Of a DNA stretch of 64,000 nt, positions 1 to 8,058 are shown piece by piece. Origin of the DNA: Angustibacter luteus (lineage in GTDB: Bacteria; Actinomycetota; Actinomycetes; Actinomycetales; Angustibacteraceae); assembly GCF_039541115.1 (NCBI RefSeq), contig NZ_BAABFP010000004.1:484005-548004 (forward strand), read 5' to 3'. The notes beneath the pieces were generated by a model. The model searched no databases. It was not told the DNA's origin and was given only the letters and a program-made list of their open reading frames with translations. The first letter of the stretch is position 1; the number at the start of each line of letters is the position of its first letter. The translations under genes and the position numbers were made by a program.

Positions 1-25
1 GCGTCACCACCCGCCAACCTCCCCC

Positions 26-141
26 GTGATCATGCACGTTCGCCCCACCCCCCGCGGTGATCATGCACGTTCGCCCCGCCACCCTGGCGGTGATCATGCA
101 CGTTCGCCCCACCACCCCGCCGTGATCATGCACGTTCGCCC
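26..141 (+). repeat. Tandem array of four copies of short repeat family A
   Basis: Four near-identical copies of GTGATCATGCACGTTCGCC begin at 26, 57, 90 and 122, a period of 31-33 bases with short C-rich spacers. All four have the same orientation. The last copy ends 4 bases before the stop codon of the endonuclease-like gene that follows. Eight more copies occur elsewhere in the window. The spacers are only about 11 bases, so this is not a CRISPR array. It looks like a family of intergenic palindromic repeats; function unknown. Confidence 0.9.
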
Positions 142-145
142 GCGC

Positions 146-1060
146 TCACCAGCGCCGACGTCCGATCTGCGGCTCGAGGCCCAGCAACTGGCCCACGGCG
201 TGCTCCAGCGCGAGCGACGGACCCCACACGTGGCCCCGGTGGAAGCCGACGACCTCCCAGCCGAACCCGGCCCGCAGGTGGTCGCGGCGGCGAGCGTCGG
301 CCAGCTGCTCTGCCGGTGACCCGTGGTGCTCGTCCCCGTCGTACTCGACGCCCCGCCTGGCGTCCTCGAAGCCGAGGTCCAAGCGATAGAGCACGTGGTT
401 CCGGGCGTTCCGGATGGGGATCTGCGCCGTCGGTCGCGGGAAGCCGGCGTCGTGCAGTCGCAGTCGCAGCCACGACTCCCCGAAGGACTCCGTGAGCGGT
501 TCGACCAGGCCGAGCAGCTCACGACCCTGGGCGACGCCGCGGTGGCCGGCGAACCGTTCGATCTCGCTCAGCGCTCGTGGCGCGTCGACGAGCCCGCGGC
601 TCGCCAGTCCGTCGAGAGCCGCCAGCGCCATGGGCCGCGGGAGCAGCCGGGCCAGGTCCAGGGTGGTTCGCAAGGTCGACGTCCGAAGTAGTCCGTGCGA
701 CTCGACGACGTCGCCAGAACCCATCGGAGCGGTGTAGCACCGGATGCCCGGCCGCCGGACCGGCGTGCGCCCGGCCGGCAGGACGCACTCGATGGTCGGC
801 AGGCTGCGTTCTGAGCCGGGAAGGCGCAGGTCGCCGATGCCGCCGAGCCAGGCGACGGTGCCGCGGCAGAGCACAGCGTCGGCGGGCAGGAGGAGCGCGG
901 CCGCCTGGGCTCGCAGCGCCAGGGTGTCGGCGGCAGCGACGTCGACGTAGACCCCCCGAAGCATCTCGCGGGCGCGACCGGCCGCGACCAGTCGGTACGC
1001 CCGCCGTCCGGTGAGGTCCCGGGCAGCGCGTGCGGTGAAGGGTCGGCCGTCATTGAGCAT
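146..1060 (-). CDS. AbiEi/DUF559-like protein with a Vsr-type endonuclease fold
   Basis: A 304-residue protein. The N-terminal 60 residues look like a winged-helix region of the type found in AbiEi-like proteins, and the C-terminal third resembles DUF559/Vsr-type nucleases. Candidate catalytic residues are D228 (RLDLGF), E239 and D241 (VEYDGDEHH), followed by a conserved-looking GW..VGFHRGHVW stretch. Such proteins are common and often multicopy in Actinomycetota; a role in DNA cleavage or phage defence is a family-level guess only. No partner antitoxin or toxin gene is adjacent. The gene is closely bracketed by repeat family A, four copies in one orientation on one side and three in the opposite orientation on the other. 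No strong ribosome binding site was seen before the ATG. Confidence 0.7.
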   Translation of the reverse strand: MLNDGRPFTARAARDLTGRRAYRLVAAGRAREMLRGVYVDVAAADTLALRAQAAALLLPADAVLCRGTVAWLGGIGDLRLPGSERSLPTIECVLPAGRTPVRRPGIRCYTAPMGSGDVVESHGLLRTSTLRTTLDLARLLPRPMALAALDGLASRGLVDAPRALSEIERFAGHRGVAQGRELLGLVEPLTESFGESWLRLRLHDAGFPRPTAQIPIRNARNHVLYRLDLGFEDARRGVEYDGDEHHGSPAEQLADARRRDHLRAGFGWEVVGFHRGHVWGPSLALEHAVGQLLGLEPQIGRRRW

Positions 1061-1111
1061 CCGGACAGGATGGGACGTCGGAGCGTCCAGGCGCTGTGGT
1101 CATCCACAGGC

Positions 1112-1200
1112 GGGGCGAACGTGCATGATCACGGCGGGGGGGGCGGGGCGAACGTGCATGATCACGGCGGGGGGGGGGTGGGGCGAACGTGCATGATCAC
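1112..1200 (-). repeat. Three inverted copies of short repeat family A
   Basis: Copies at 1112-1132, 1145-1165 and 1180-1200 lie in the opposite orientation to those at 26-141. They are separated by G-rich spacers with runs of about eight and ten consecutive G. The last copy overlaps the final codon and stop of the VanA-like gene. With the first array they flank the endonuclease-like gene like inverted ends. Confidence 0.9.
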
Positions 1201-2210
1201 CGGGGGGTTTCGTCGGCGACCATCTGGCGCACGATCTTGCGCACCTGCAGCGCGGCAGCGTCGGCGCTGACGCTCACCGTGGGTCGCGGTCCGTCCCTGT
1301 CGAGCACGGCCTGCATGGTCTCCAGGATCGCCTGCACGCGCCGGTAGTACTGCTCGAACATCGGCCGCAGGGTCTGCTCCGCGTCCGGTTGGAGCGCGAA
1401 GTCCCGGCTGACCCGCCACAGGTGGCGCGTGTGGGTGGCGTCGATCGGCGTGAGGGCGTGGGTGAACCGGAAGGTGCAGGCGGGACCACCGCCGTCCTCG
1501 CCGGCCTCCCACCCGTCCACCCAGAGACCCGGAGTGACGAACTGCCCGAGCTCCCGCTGCCGGAACAGCGTGCCCGCCGGACGTCCCACCAGCTCGCTGT
1601 GCCAGGCGGTGAGCTCGGCCGGCGGGTAGTCGCGGGAGAACGACACACTCGTCTCGCTGACCTCGACGTCGAGCCGGGGCGGCGCTGAACGCAGGACCGG
1701 CGGGGCGAAGTCGGGGTCGACCACCGTGATGTGGCTGATGTCGGCGAAGTTCTCCTGCAGCAGGTCGATGGCCGCGTGGGTCTCCCACTGCGAGCCGAAG
1801 CTCGCCCAGGCCGGGTCGGCAAGCCACGGCACGGACGGCGCGGTGCGCAGTGAGGCTCGCGCCGGGTCGCCGAGCCACGCCCAGACGAAGGTGCCGTCGT
1901 CGTGCACCGGGAACGCCCGTACCCGCGCGCCGACCGGGATGCGGTCCTGGGTGGGCACTCGCACGCACGCCCCGGACGCGTCGTACGCGAAGCCCGTGTA
2001 GCCGGACACGATGGTGTCGCCGTCGACCCGGCCCAGGCTCAGCGGGTAGGGCCGGTGCGCGCAGCGGTCCTCCAGGGCGACGGCGCGCCCGTCGGAGACC
2101 CGGAAGAGGACGACGGCCTGGTCGACCGCGCGCCGACCGAGCGGAGTGCCGGTGACCTCGTCGGACGTCGCCGCGACGTACCAGCAGTTGCGGGGGTAGC
2201 TGCGGGACAT
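1197..2210 (-). CDS. VanA-like Rieske oxygenase family protein with altered metal ligands
   Basis: A 337-residue protein with the layout of vanillate O-demethylase oxygenase subunits: N-terminal Rieske-type domain (about 1-110), then a catalytic-type domain. The first Rieske pair is present (C50, H52 in EDRCAHRP). The second pair, normally C-x2-H in a CGYHG motif, reads S-G-Y-T-G (S69, T72). The mononuclear-iron motif D-x2-H-x4-H reads D157-x2-H160-x4-D165, so the second histidine is aspartate. I checked both substitutions against the nucleotides and the frame is intact. The protein may not bind a normal [2Fe-2S] cluster. It lies 27 bases downstream of a VanB-like reductase, probably in one transcript. 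Either a neofunctionalised or degenerate paralogue, or an under-described subfamily. Confidence 0.75.
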   Translation of the reverse strand: MSRSYPRNCWYVAATSDEVTGTPLGRRAVDQAVVLFRVSDGRAVALEDRCAHRPYPLSLGRVDGDTIVSGYTGFAYDASGACVRVPTQDRIPVGARVRAFPVHDDGTFVWAWLGDPARASLRTAPSVPWLADPAWASFGSQWETHAAIDLLQENFADISHITVVDPDFAPPVLRSAPPRLDVEVSETSVSFSRDYPPAELTAWHSELVGRPAGTLFRQRELGQFVTPGLWVDGWEAGEDGGGPACTFRFTHALTPIDATHTRHLWRVSRDFALQPDAEQTLRPMFEQYYRRVQAILETMQAVLDRDGPRPTVSVSADAAALQVRKIVRQMVADETPR

Positions 2211-2237
2211 GGCGCTCCTGGGTCAGCGGACGGCAGA

Positions 2238-3212
2238 TCAGAGGTCGAGGGTCAGTCGGGCGGAATGGCACCGCGAGACACAGATCATCATGAACTCGTT
2301 CGAGGCCTTCTCGTCGTCGTTGAGCACCGAGTCGCGGTGGTCGACGTCGCCGTCCACGACCTCGGTCTCGCAGGTGCCGCAGACGCCCTCCAGGCACGAC
2401 CCGAGCACGTTGGCGCCGGCCTCCTTGGCGACCTGGAAGACCGACTTGTCCGGCGGCACCTGCAGGGTCAGCCCGGACCGCTGGAGAACCAGCTCGAACG
2501 AGGAGTCCTCACCGGTCGCGCCTGGGTCGGATGCCTTGGGCGAGAAGCGTTCCAGGTGCAGGGAGCCCGGCGGCCACACCGTGCACCGCTCCTCGACGGC
2601 GGCCAGCAGTCCCTCCGGCCCGCAGCAGTAGACGACGGTGTCCGGGCGCGGCGTACCCAGCCACTCGTCCAGGTCGAGGAAGCCGGTCTCGTCCTGCGGG
2701 GCCAGGGTGACGTGGTCGCCGTACGCCTCCAGCTCGCTCAGGAACGCCATCGACGCGCGCTCGCGACCGCCGTACAGCAGGGACCACTGGGCACCGGCGG
2801 CGTGCACCTCGGCGATCATCGGCAACAGCGGCGTGATGCCGATCCCGCCGGCCACGAACAGGTACGCCGGGGAGGCCACCAGCGGGAAGTGGTTGCGCGG
2901 CCCGCGCACCCGGACCGTCCGTCCGGGCGCCAGCTGCTCGTGCACGTACGTCGACCCGCCGCGGCTGGCCGGTGCCCGCAGGACGCCGACCCGCCAGCTC
3001 GCTGCGTCGATCGGGTTGCCGCACAAGGAGTACTGCCGGGTGAGGTCGTCGTCGAGCAGCAGGTCGATGTGCGCCCCCGGCGTCCAGGCTGGCAGCGCCT
3101 CGCCACGCGTCGCCGTCAGCGTCAGCGACACCACGTCGGCGGCCACCACCTCGGCATCGCGCACGATCAGGTCGGCCTCGAACTCCTTGAGGGTCGTCCT
3201 GGTCTCGGTCAT
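2238..3212 (-). CDS. VanB-like PDR-type ferredoxin reductase
   Basis: A 324-residue single-chain reductase of the phthalate dioxygenase reductase family. A flavin-binding barrel carries RQYSL (59-63), an NAD-binding domain carries GGIGITPLLPM (122-132) and a CGPEG motif near 198, and a C-terminal plant-type [2Fe-2S] domain has C273, C278, C281 and C311. Such proteins pass electrons from NAD(P)H to a terminal oxygenase; here the expected partner is the VanA-like protein just downstream, or possibly another oxygenase since that partner has lost ligands. The P450 fusion further along has a very similar reductase-ferredoxin half. A perfect 18-base palindrome lies about 30 bases upstream of the ATG. 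Confidence 0.92.
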   Translation of the reverse strand: MTETRTTLKEFEADLIVRDAEVVAADVVSLTLTATRGEALPAWTPGAHIDLLLDDDLTRQYSLCGNPIDAASWRVGVLRAPASRGGSTYVHEQLAPGRTVRVRGPRNHFPLVASPAYLFVAGGIGITPLLPMIAEVHAAGAQWSLLYGGRERASMAFLSELEAYGDHVTLAPQDETGFLDLDEWLGTPRPDTVVYCCGPEGLLAAVEERCTVWPPGSLHLERFSPKASDPGATGEDSSFELVLQRSGLTLQVPPDKSVFQVAKEAGANVLGSCLEGVCGTCETEVVDGDVDHRDSVLNDDEKASNEFMMICVSRCHSARLTLDL

Positions 3213-3240
3213 CGAGGCACTCCGTCCGGCCAGCCAATTC

Positions 3241-3258
3241 TCGTTCGGATCCGAACGA
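3241..3258. promoter_or_regulatory. Putative operator palindrome upstream of the VanB-like gene
   Basis: TCGTTCGGATCCGAACGA is a perfect 18-base palindrome located 29-46 bases before the start of the reductase gene. Its 7-4-7 layout (TCGTTCG-N4-CGAACGA) recurs before the LLM-flavin gene (7351) and, with one variant base per arm, before the aldehyde dehydrogenase (597 bases into the 14 kb block). The adjacent MarR-family regulator is the most likely binder; this is inference. Confidence 0.65.
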
Positions 3259-3308
3259 TATCGAGCAGACGGCCTGCACGCAAGGCCCGGCAGGCGGTTC
3301 CGGCGGGG

Positions 3309-3872
3309 TCAGCCGGCGTCGGCGCTGCCGCCGACGGAGGTCGCGGCGACCGGCACGGGCGGAGCACCGGCCGGGTCGATCTCCTCCAGCCGCAGCACGA
3401 CCTTGCGCAACGCGCGGGCCATGACCTTGAGCTCGTTGGCGGACAGGCCCGACGTCACGAACGCCTCCTGCTCGTTGAAGGCGGGGAACAGCTCCTCCAT
3501 CAGCCGCCGCCCCCGCGGGGTCAGCGAGAGCAGGACCCGCCGGGCGTCGTCCGGGTGCACCCGGCGCTTGAGCAGCCCGCGCTTCTCGAGCGTGGTCGAG
3601 ACGCCGGTCAGGGTGCCCTTGGAGATGCCGGCCTCGGCGGCCACGTGCCGGGTCTCGACGTCCTTCCAGACCCACACGACCCACAGCACGACCCAGCCCG
3701 TCCAGGTCAGGTCGTGCGGGGCCAGGACCGTGCGCTCCAGGTGGTTGCGCACGGCCCCGGCCGCTCGGTAGATGTTCCCGACCCCGGCCATCGCGGCCAT
3801 GTCGATCGGCAGACTTCCCAGCTGCTCCTCGATCGCGCGCTCGGTCTCATGGAGGGTGTGCTGTCCGGCCAT
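3309..3872 (-). CDS. MarR-family transcriptional regulator
   Basis: A 187-residue winged-helix regulator. The HTH region holds AAEAGISKGTLTGVSTTLEK and is followed by the wing RRVHPDDARRVLLSLTPRG, both typical of MarR proteins. I chose the ATG at 3872 because a GGGGAGG sits 8 bases upstream; the longer open frame would overlap the upstream permease gene. The stop of the permease is 50 bases away, so the two are probably cotranscribed. MarR proteins usually repress catabolic or efflux genes and respond to small aromatic or similar ligands. Likely binder of the TCGTTCG-N4-CGAACGA palindromes in this island. Confidence 0.88.
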   Translation of the reverse strand: MAGQHTLHETERAIEEQLGSLPIDMAAMAGVGNIYRAAGAVRNHLERTVLAPHDLTWTGWVVLWVVWVWKDVETRHVAAEAGISKGTLTGVSTTLEKRGLLKRRVHPDDARRVLLSLTPRGRRLMEELFPAFNEQEAFVTSGLSANELKVMARALRKVVLRLEEIDPAGAPPVPVAATSVGGSADAG

Positions 3873-3922
3873 GGCCACATCCTCCCCGAACCGCGGGTCC
3901 GGCGCTGGGGCGGGCATCCCCG

Positions 3923-5410
3923 CTACAGCCGGACCGGGCCCTGCTCGGACTCGGTCAGCTCCCCGAACTGGGTGCTGGCCGGGGCTCGTCCGGGCATCAC
4001 CCACGTCAGCGCGAGGCCGACGACGAACACGCCGAGTGCGGCATAGGGCGCGTAGATCGTCGGTGCCGTGACCTTGTAGACCGAGCCGAACATCGCGGCC
4101 AGGGTGATCACGATGCCCACGACCGCCGCGAGGTACAGCAGCGCCCGCTTGGGCGTGTCGGACAGGCCGCGCAGGGCGCCGATCGACATCAGGAAGTAGA
4201 TCGTGGCCAGCGCGAACCCACCGAAGGTGGAGGCCCAGTAGAAGATCGACGCGTAGTGCGGGGTCTCGGGGAGGGCGAACAGGGCGGTCCAGAACTTCGT
4301 CACCAGGATGACCAGCAGGCCGAAGGCCAGGACGAAGGTGCTGGCCACCAACGGCGTGCCGCGGCCAGACACCTTGCCCAGCACGCTCGGCAGCCGGCGG
4401 TCGCGACCCATGGCGAAGAAGCCGCGCGAGGCGGCGACGGCCGTCCCGATGAGCACGGCGAGCATGTCGAGGACGACGACGAGCTCCATCAGGCGGCGCA
4501 GGGCCACCGAGCCGTAGCCGCCCTCCGCGGCCGGGCCGGCGAGCCCGAACAGCGGCGCGCCCGCGTTCTTGCCCAGTGCCTCGAGGTCGAAGTGGTAGCC
4601 GGCCACCGTGGCGTACGAGCCGATCACGTAGAACCCGGCGACCGCCATCACGGAGAACAGCACGGCCCGCGGGATGTCGCGCTTCGGGTGCTCGGTCTCC
4701 TCGGCGAGGTTCGCGGACGTCTCGAACCCGGTGAACAGCAGCACGCCGTAGAGCACGCCGAACAGGATGCCGTTCCAGCCCTGCGGGGACGAGCTGGGCT
4801 TGAAGGCGGTGGCCACGCTGTTGTCGCTACCGACCTTGATGATCACGTAGATGAAGAAGATCAGGACGACGGTGATCGACACCAGCGCCAGGGTGAGCTG
4901 GGCGCGGGTCGACAGGGCCACGCCGAGGTAGAGCACCCCGGCCAGGATGGCGAGCAGCAGCAGGTCCCAGACCGTCTCCGGCAGGTAGGAGTGCCCGAAC
5001 TCGGCGAGCAGCGTGTCGTGGATCGTGCCGCCGATGAGCACCAGGAGGCCGGTGCTCAGCACGAGGATGCCGCAGTAGTAGAGCAGTCCGGACGCGACGC
5101 CGAGGCGTCCCCCGAGACCGTCGGTCACGTAGTCGTAGAGCGATCCGGCCGCCTGGATCTTGCGGGTGTACTGCGCCACGATCCAGCCGAGCGCGAGCAC
5201 GCCCACGGCGGCGATCAGCACGGAGAGCGGGGCGGCGTTGCCGCCGCCCTTGCCGGTCGCCGAGATGATGCCCACCAACAGGGGCACCAGGAACGCGATC
5301 GAGAAGACCGGTCCCATGAACCCGATCGACTGGGCGACCGCGTCGATGATGGTCAGCTTGCGGCCGCTGCCCCCCAACCGCTGGTAGTCGCCGTGATCCT
5401 CTTGCGCCAT
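3923..5410 (-). CDS. APC-family amino acid/amine permease
   Basis: A 495-residue membrane protein with about 12 hydrophobic segments and the N-terminal IDAVAQSIGFMGPVFS and GWIVAQYTRKIQAAGSLYDYV regions of APC-superfamily permeases. Start chosen at the ATG preceded by GAGGAG; an upstream extension would run through the operator-like region. Likely imports the amine or amino-acid substrate of the surrounding catabolic genes by proton symport or exchange. Followed after 50 bases by the MarR regulator. A second, distinct APC permease lies at 10921-12450, also paired with a regulator. Confidence 0.88.
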   Translation of the reverse strand: MAQEDHGDYQRLGGSGRKLTIIDAVAQSIGFMGPVFSIAFLVPLLVGIISATGKGGGNAAPLSVLIAAVGVLALGWIVAQYTRKIQAAGSLYDYVTDGLGGRLGVASGLLYYCGILVLSTGLLVLIGGTIHDTLLAEFGHSYLPETVWDLLLLAILAGVLYLGVALSTRAQLTLALVSITVVLIFFIYVIIKVGSDNSVATAFKPSSSPQGWNGILFGVLYGVLLFTGFETSANLAEETEHPKRDIPRAVLFSVMAVAGFYVIGSYATVAGYHFDLEALGKNAGAPLFGLAGPAAEGGYGSVALRRLMELVVVLDMLAVLIGTAVAASRGFFAMGRDRRLPSVLGKVSGRGTPLVASTFVLAFGLLVILVTKFWTALFALPETPHYASIFYWASTFGGFALATIYFLMSIGALRGLSDTPKRALLYLAAVVGIVITLAAMFGSVYKVTAPTIYAPYAALGVFVVGLALTWVMPGRAPASTQFGELTESEQGPVRL

Positions 5411-5451
5411 CGTCTGCTCCTCGCAGGTCGTGAGGTCGTGACCGAGCTGTC

Positions 5452-5502
5452 CGTTCGGTCGCGTTCGCGCACGTTCGGGTCTAAACGTTTGAGGCCGAAC
5501 GA
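5452..5502. promoter_or_regulatory. Operator-like region upstream of the permease/MarR genes
   Basis: Contains CGTTCGG at 5452-5458, ACGTTCGG at 5471-5478 and CCGAACGA at 5495-5502, with a central AAACGTTT palindrome. The half-sites match the arms of the 18-base palindromes elsewhere in the island but with wider spacing. Likely site of autoregulation of the permease-MarR transcript; inference. Confidence 0.45.
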
Positions 5503-5555
5503 CATGCAGGCTAGCGGCCGGGCGGCCGTTCGTCACGGGGTTGACGGAGGATTTC

Positions 5556-6404
5556 TCAGCCGTCGCGAGCGGACAGCCGGAAGTCGAAGGCCACCGTGCC
5601 GGCGTCCACCAGCGTGGTGCCGCCGTCCACGGTGAGCACCGCGCCGTTCACGTAGGACGCCTGCGGGCCCAGCAGCCACAGCACGGCCGCGGCCACCTCC
5701 GCGGGGAGGGCCGGACGTCGTTGCGGCACGAGCGTCGTCACCTGCTCGTACGCCGCCGCCCGATCCAGGCCGGCGCCCTCGCCGAACTCCCGCATCTCCT
5801 CGTCCGCCATCTCGGTGCGCACCCAGCCGGGGCAGACCACGTTGGCCCGCACGCCCACCGGCCCGAAGTCGACGGCGATGCTCTGCACCAGCATGGTGAG
5901 GGCGGCCTTCGAGGTGGCATAGGCCGCGGCGCCGGCGGAGGCCCGTAGCGCCGCGATCGACGAGACGCCGACCAGTGAACCGCCGACGTCCCGCAGGTGC
6001 GGCAGGGCGGCCCGTGCGAGCAGGTACGCCGAGGTGAGGTTGCCGCGGATCACCTCGTCCCACTCGGCCGGCCCGGTGTCCAGGATCGTGCCGGACCGCA
6101 TGACGCCGGCGTTCAGCACCACGTGGTCGAGCCGGCCGTACCGGACGACGACGTCCGCGACCAGCCGCTCGACGTCCCCGGGAACGCTCACGTCCGCCAC
6201 GACGGGGACCACCTCGCCGGGCAGACCCGCCGTCCGTGCCTGGGCCGCAACGACGTCCAGCGGCTGGGCGCGACGTCCGCAGACGACCACCCGGTGCCCG
6301 AGCGCAGCGGCGGCGGTGGCGACGGCGGCGCCGATCCCCGTCCCGGCACCGCTGACGAGCGTCACGGGAGCTGCCGTGCCACCGTTCCCGCTGGGCGCGC
6401 TCAC
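5556..6404 (-). CDS. Short-chain dehydrogenase/reductase
   Basis: A 282-residue classical SDR. Cofactor motif SGAGTGIG (18-25), LNAG (97-100), catalytic N122, S148/S149, Y162 and K166 in YATSK are all visible. The GTG start overlaps the stop of the LLM-flavin gene in a GTGA, indicating translational coupling. SDRs oxidise an alcohol or reduce a carbonyl using NAD(P)(H); the substrate is unknown but is presumably a hydroxylated intermediate of the island pathway. Confidence 0.92.
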   Translation of the reverse strand: MSAPSGNGGTAAPVTLVSGAGTGIGAAVATAAAALGHRVVVCGRRAQPLDVVAAQARTAGLPGEVVPVVADVSVPGDVERLVADVVVRYGRLDHVVLNAGVMRSGTILDTGPAEWDEVIRGNLTSAYLLARAALPHLRDVGGSLVGVSSIAALRASAGAAAYATSKAALTMLVQSIAVDFGPVGVRANVVCPGWVRTEMADEEMREFGEGAGLDRAAAYEQVTTLVPQRRPALPAEVAAAVLWLLGPQASYVNGAVLTVDGGTTLVDAGTVAFDFRLSARDG

Positions 6405-7336
6405 GACGAGATCACCTCCACCTTGCGGACGAGCTCACGGCAGAACGGACCCAGCTCGTCAGGGTCGTCGATGAACATCGACGGCTTGAAGCAGATGGTC
6501 GTGTAGCCCTGGGCCAGCTGGGCCGGCAGCGACTCGAGCGCCTGGTCGAGGTCGGCCGTGCCGTCGGGGGAGTCGAACCGGCCACGGATGCCGCCGACGA
6601 GCTCCAGCTCGCCCGGGTCACGCCCGGCCGCCGTCATGGCGAGCCCGACCTTCTCGAGGTCGTCCTGCGTCAGCGGACCGAACGGGTTCACCCCGTGGCC
6701 GTACCGCACGATCCGGCGCAGCAGCGCCGGGTGCATGCCCTGGCCTCCGAACCACATCGTCGGGCCCTGTGGCCGCCACGGCCGCGGCTCGAGCCACACG
6801 TCGTCGAAGTCGAAGTACTCGCCGTGGTGGGTGGCCGGCCCTGGCGACCACGCGGCCCGCAGGGCTGCGAGCTGCTCGTCCAGGATCCGGCCCCGCTGGT
6901 CGAACGGGACGCCGAGAGCGGCGTACTCGTCCCGGTGCCAGCTGACGGTCGGCAGGACGACGAGCCGACCCTCGGACAGCACGTCGAGCGTCGCCAGCTC
7001 GTTGGCCAGCAGCAGCGGGTGGCGCAGCGGAGCGATGACGGCACCGGCGACCAACCGCAGTGCGGTCGTCGCCTGGGCGATGGCGCCGAGCAGCACCAGC
7101 GAGCTCGGCCAGGGGGTCGCCGGGTCCTGGTTGCCGGGCGCGGCGTACTCGCGGGGGTTGCCCATCACGCCGTTCTCGCCGGCCGAGCGGCCGAGCACGA
7201 CGTGCTCGCTGAGCATGACGCCGTCGATCCCGGCCTGCTCGGCGTCAGCCGCCATCTGCACGAGTCGCCGCAGGTCGCGTGGGCCGACCATCGTCCAGTT
7301 CTCGGACAGGACGAGCAACAGCCTGGGGGTCGGCAC
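6401..7336 (-). CDS. LLM-class (luciferase-like) flavin-dependent oxidoreductase
   Basis: A 311-residue TIM-barrel enzyme of the luciferase-like family, with a family-like N-terminus (LLLVLSENWTMVGPRDLRR), LRLVAGAVIAPLRHPLLLA and a C-terminal GYTTICFKPSMFIDD. Family members use FMN or F420 as cofactor and include monooxygenases and dehydrogenases; which applies here cannot be told from sequence alone. The start is GTG with GAGG about 8 bases upstream. An 18-base palindrome sits just before the gene, which probably begins a transcript with the SDR gene. Confidence 0.85.
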   Translation of the reverse strand: MPTPRLLLVLSENWTMVGPRDLRRLVQMAADAEQAGIDGVMLSEHVVLGRSAGENGVMGNPREYAAPGNQDPATPWPSSLVLLGAIAQATTALRLVAGAVIAPLRHPLLLANELATLDVLSEGRLVVLPTVSWHRDEYAALGVPFDQRGRILDEQLAALRAAWSPGPATHHGEYFDFDDVWLEPRPWRPQGPTMWFGGQGMHPALLRRIVRYGHGVNPFGPLTQDDLEKVGLAMTAAGRDPGELELVGGIRGRFDSPDGTADLDQALESLPAQLAQGYTTICFKPSMFIDDPDELGPFCRELVRKVEVISS

Positions 7337-7350
7337 CGGCGCACCTCACT

Positions 7351-7368
7351 TCGTTCGGGAGCGAACGA
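7351..7368. promoter_or_regulatory. Putative operator palindrome upstream of the LLM-flavin gene
   Basis: TCGTTCGGGAGCGAACGA has perfect 7-base arms around a 4-base centre, the same design as the site at 3241-3258. It lies 15-32 bases before the GTG start, where a repressor would block transcription or translation. Confidence 0.65.
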
Positions 7369-7416
7369 TAGTGTGGCACGAAGACCGGCTCGGGGGGAGG
7401 GGGCGACGCGAGGTCG

Positions 7417-7998
7417 CTAGGCGGTCGGTGCCACGGCCTGGACCTCCAGCTCGATGGTCACCTTGTCGCTGACCAGCACGCCACCGGTCTCGATCGCCTC
7501 GTTCCAGGTCAGACCCCACTGCTTGCGGCTGATCTGGGCCTTGGCGCTGAAGCCCGCGCGGACGCCGTCCCACAGGTCCGGCCCCGCACCGTTGAACTCC
7601 AGCACGAACGTCACCGGGCGGGTCACGCCGACCAGGGCCAGCTCGCCGTCCAGCAGGAAGTCGCCGTCGTCCTCGCGCACGCCGGTCGACCGGAAGGTCA
7701 TCTCCGGGTGCCGCTCGACATCGAAGAAGTCGGGCGAGCGCAGGTGCTCGTCGCGGGCCGGGTCCCGGGTCTCGACGCTCGCCGTCCGGACGCTGGCCTC
7801 GACCGAGCACTCGGCCAGCGTCGCGCCGATCGTGATCTGGCCGGTGAAGTCCGAGAACCGCCCGCGGACCTTGCTCACCATGAGGTGGCGAGCGACGAAC
7901 TCCACCTCGGAGTGCACCGGGTCGACGGTCCACACGCCGGGGAAGAGGCCGTCGATCGTGCGTCCGGACGCGGTGGTGACGTGGTCGGTGGAAGGCAT
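7417..7998 (-). CDS. YceI-family protein
   Basis: A 193-residue lipocalin-like protein. GLFPGVWTVDPVHSEVEFVARHLMVSKVRG at the N-terminus, EHLRSPDFFDVERHPEMTF in the middle and the VTRPVTFVLEF strand are characteristic of YceI. Family members bind polyisoprenoid or other amphiphilic molecules. No signal peptide is visible, so it is probably cytoplasmic. Its presence between the P450 and the LLM gene suggests a substrate- or intermediate-binding role; not proven. The ATG at 7998 is preferred over a TTG 18 bases upstream. Confidence 0.88.
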   Translation of the reverse strand: MPSTDHVTTASGRTIDGLFPGVWTVDPVHSEVEFVARHLMVSKVRGRFSDFTGQITIGATLAECSVEASVRTASVETRDPARDEHLRSPDFFDVERHPEMTFRSTGVREDDGDFLLDGELALVGVTRPVTFVLEFNGAGPDLWDGVRAGFSAKAQISRKQWGLTWNEAIETGGVLVSDKVTIELEVQAVAPTA

Positions 7999-8058
7999 CT
8001 CAGCAGCTCGTCTCAAGGTCGGGGTCAGGGTGACGGAGGTGTGGTCCCAGGCGGTTGT

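Noticed and set aside
26-141. CRISPR array
   Set aside because: The repeated unit is about 20 bases but the spacers are only about 11 bases, C-rich and not unique in character; no cas genes are near and the same unit occurs singly and inverted elsewhere.
1197-2210. Pseudogene call for the VanA-like gene
   Set aside because: The frame is intact over the normal family length and the substitutions are confined to metal-ligand positions, so a functional variant is as likely as decay.
1902-4046. Long plus-strand open frame of 714 codons
   Set aside because: It runs antisense to the VanA-like, VanB-like and MarR genes, all of which have clear motifs. High GC content produces such antisense frames.
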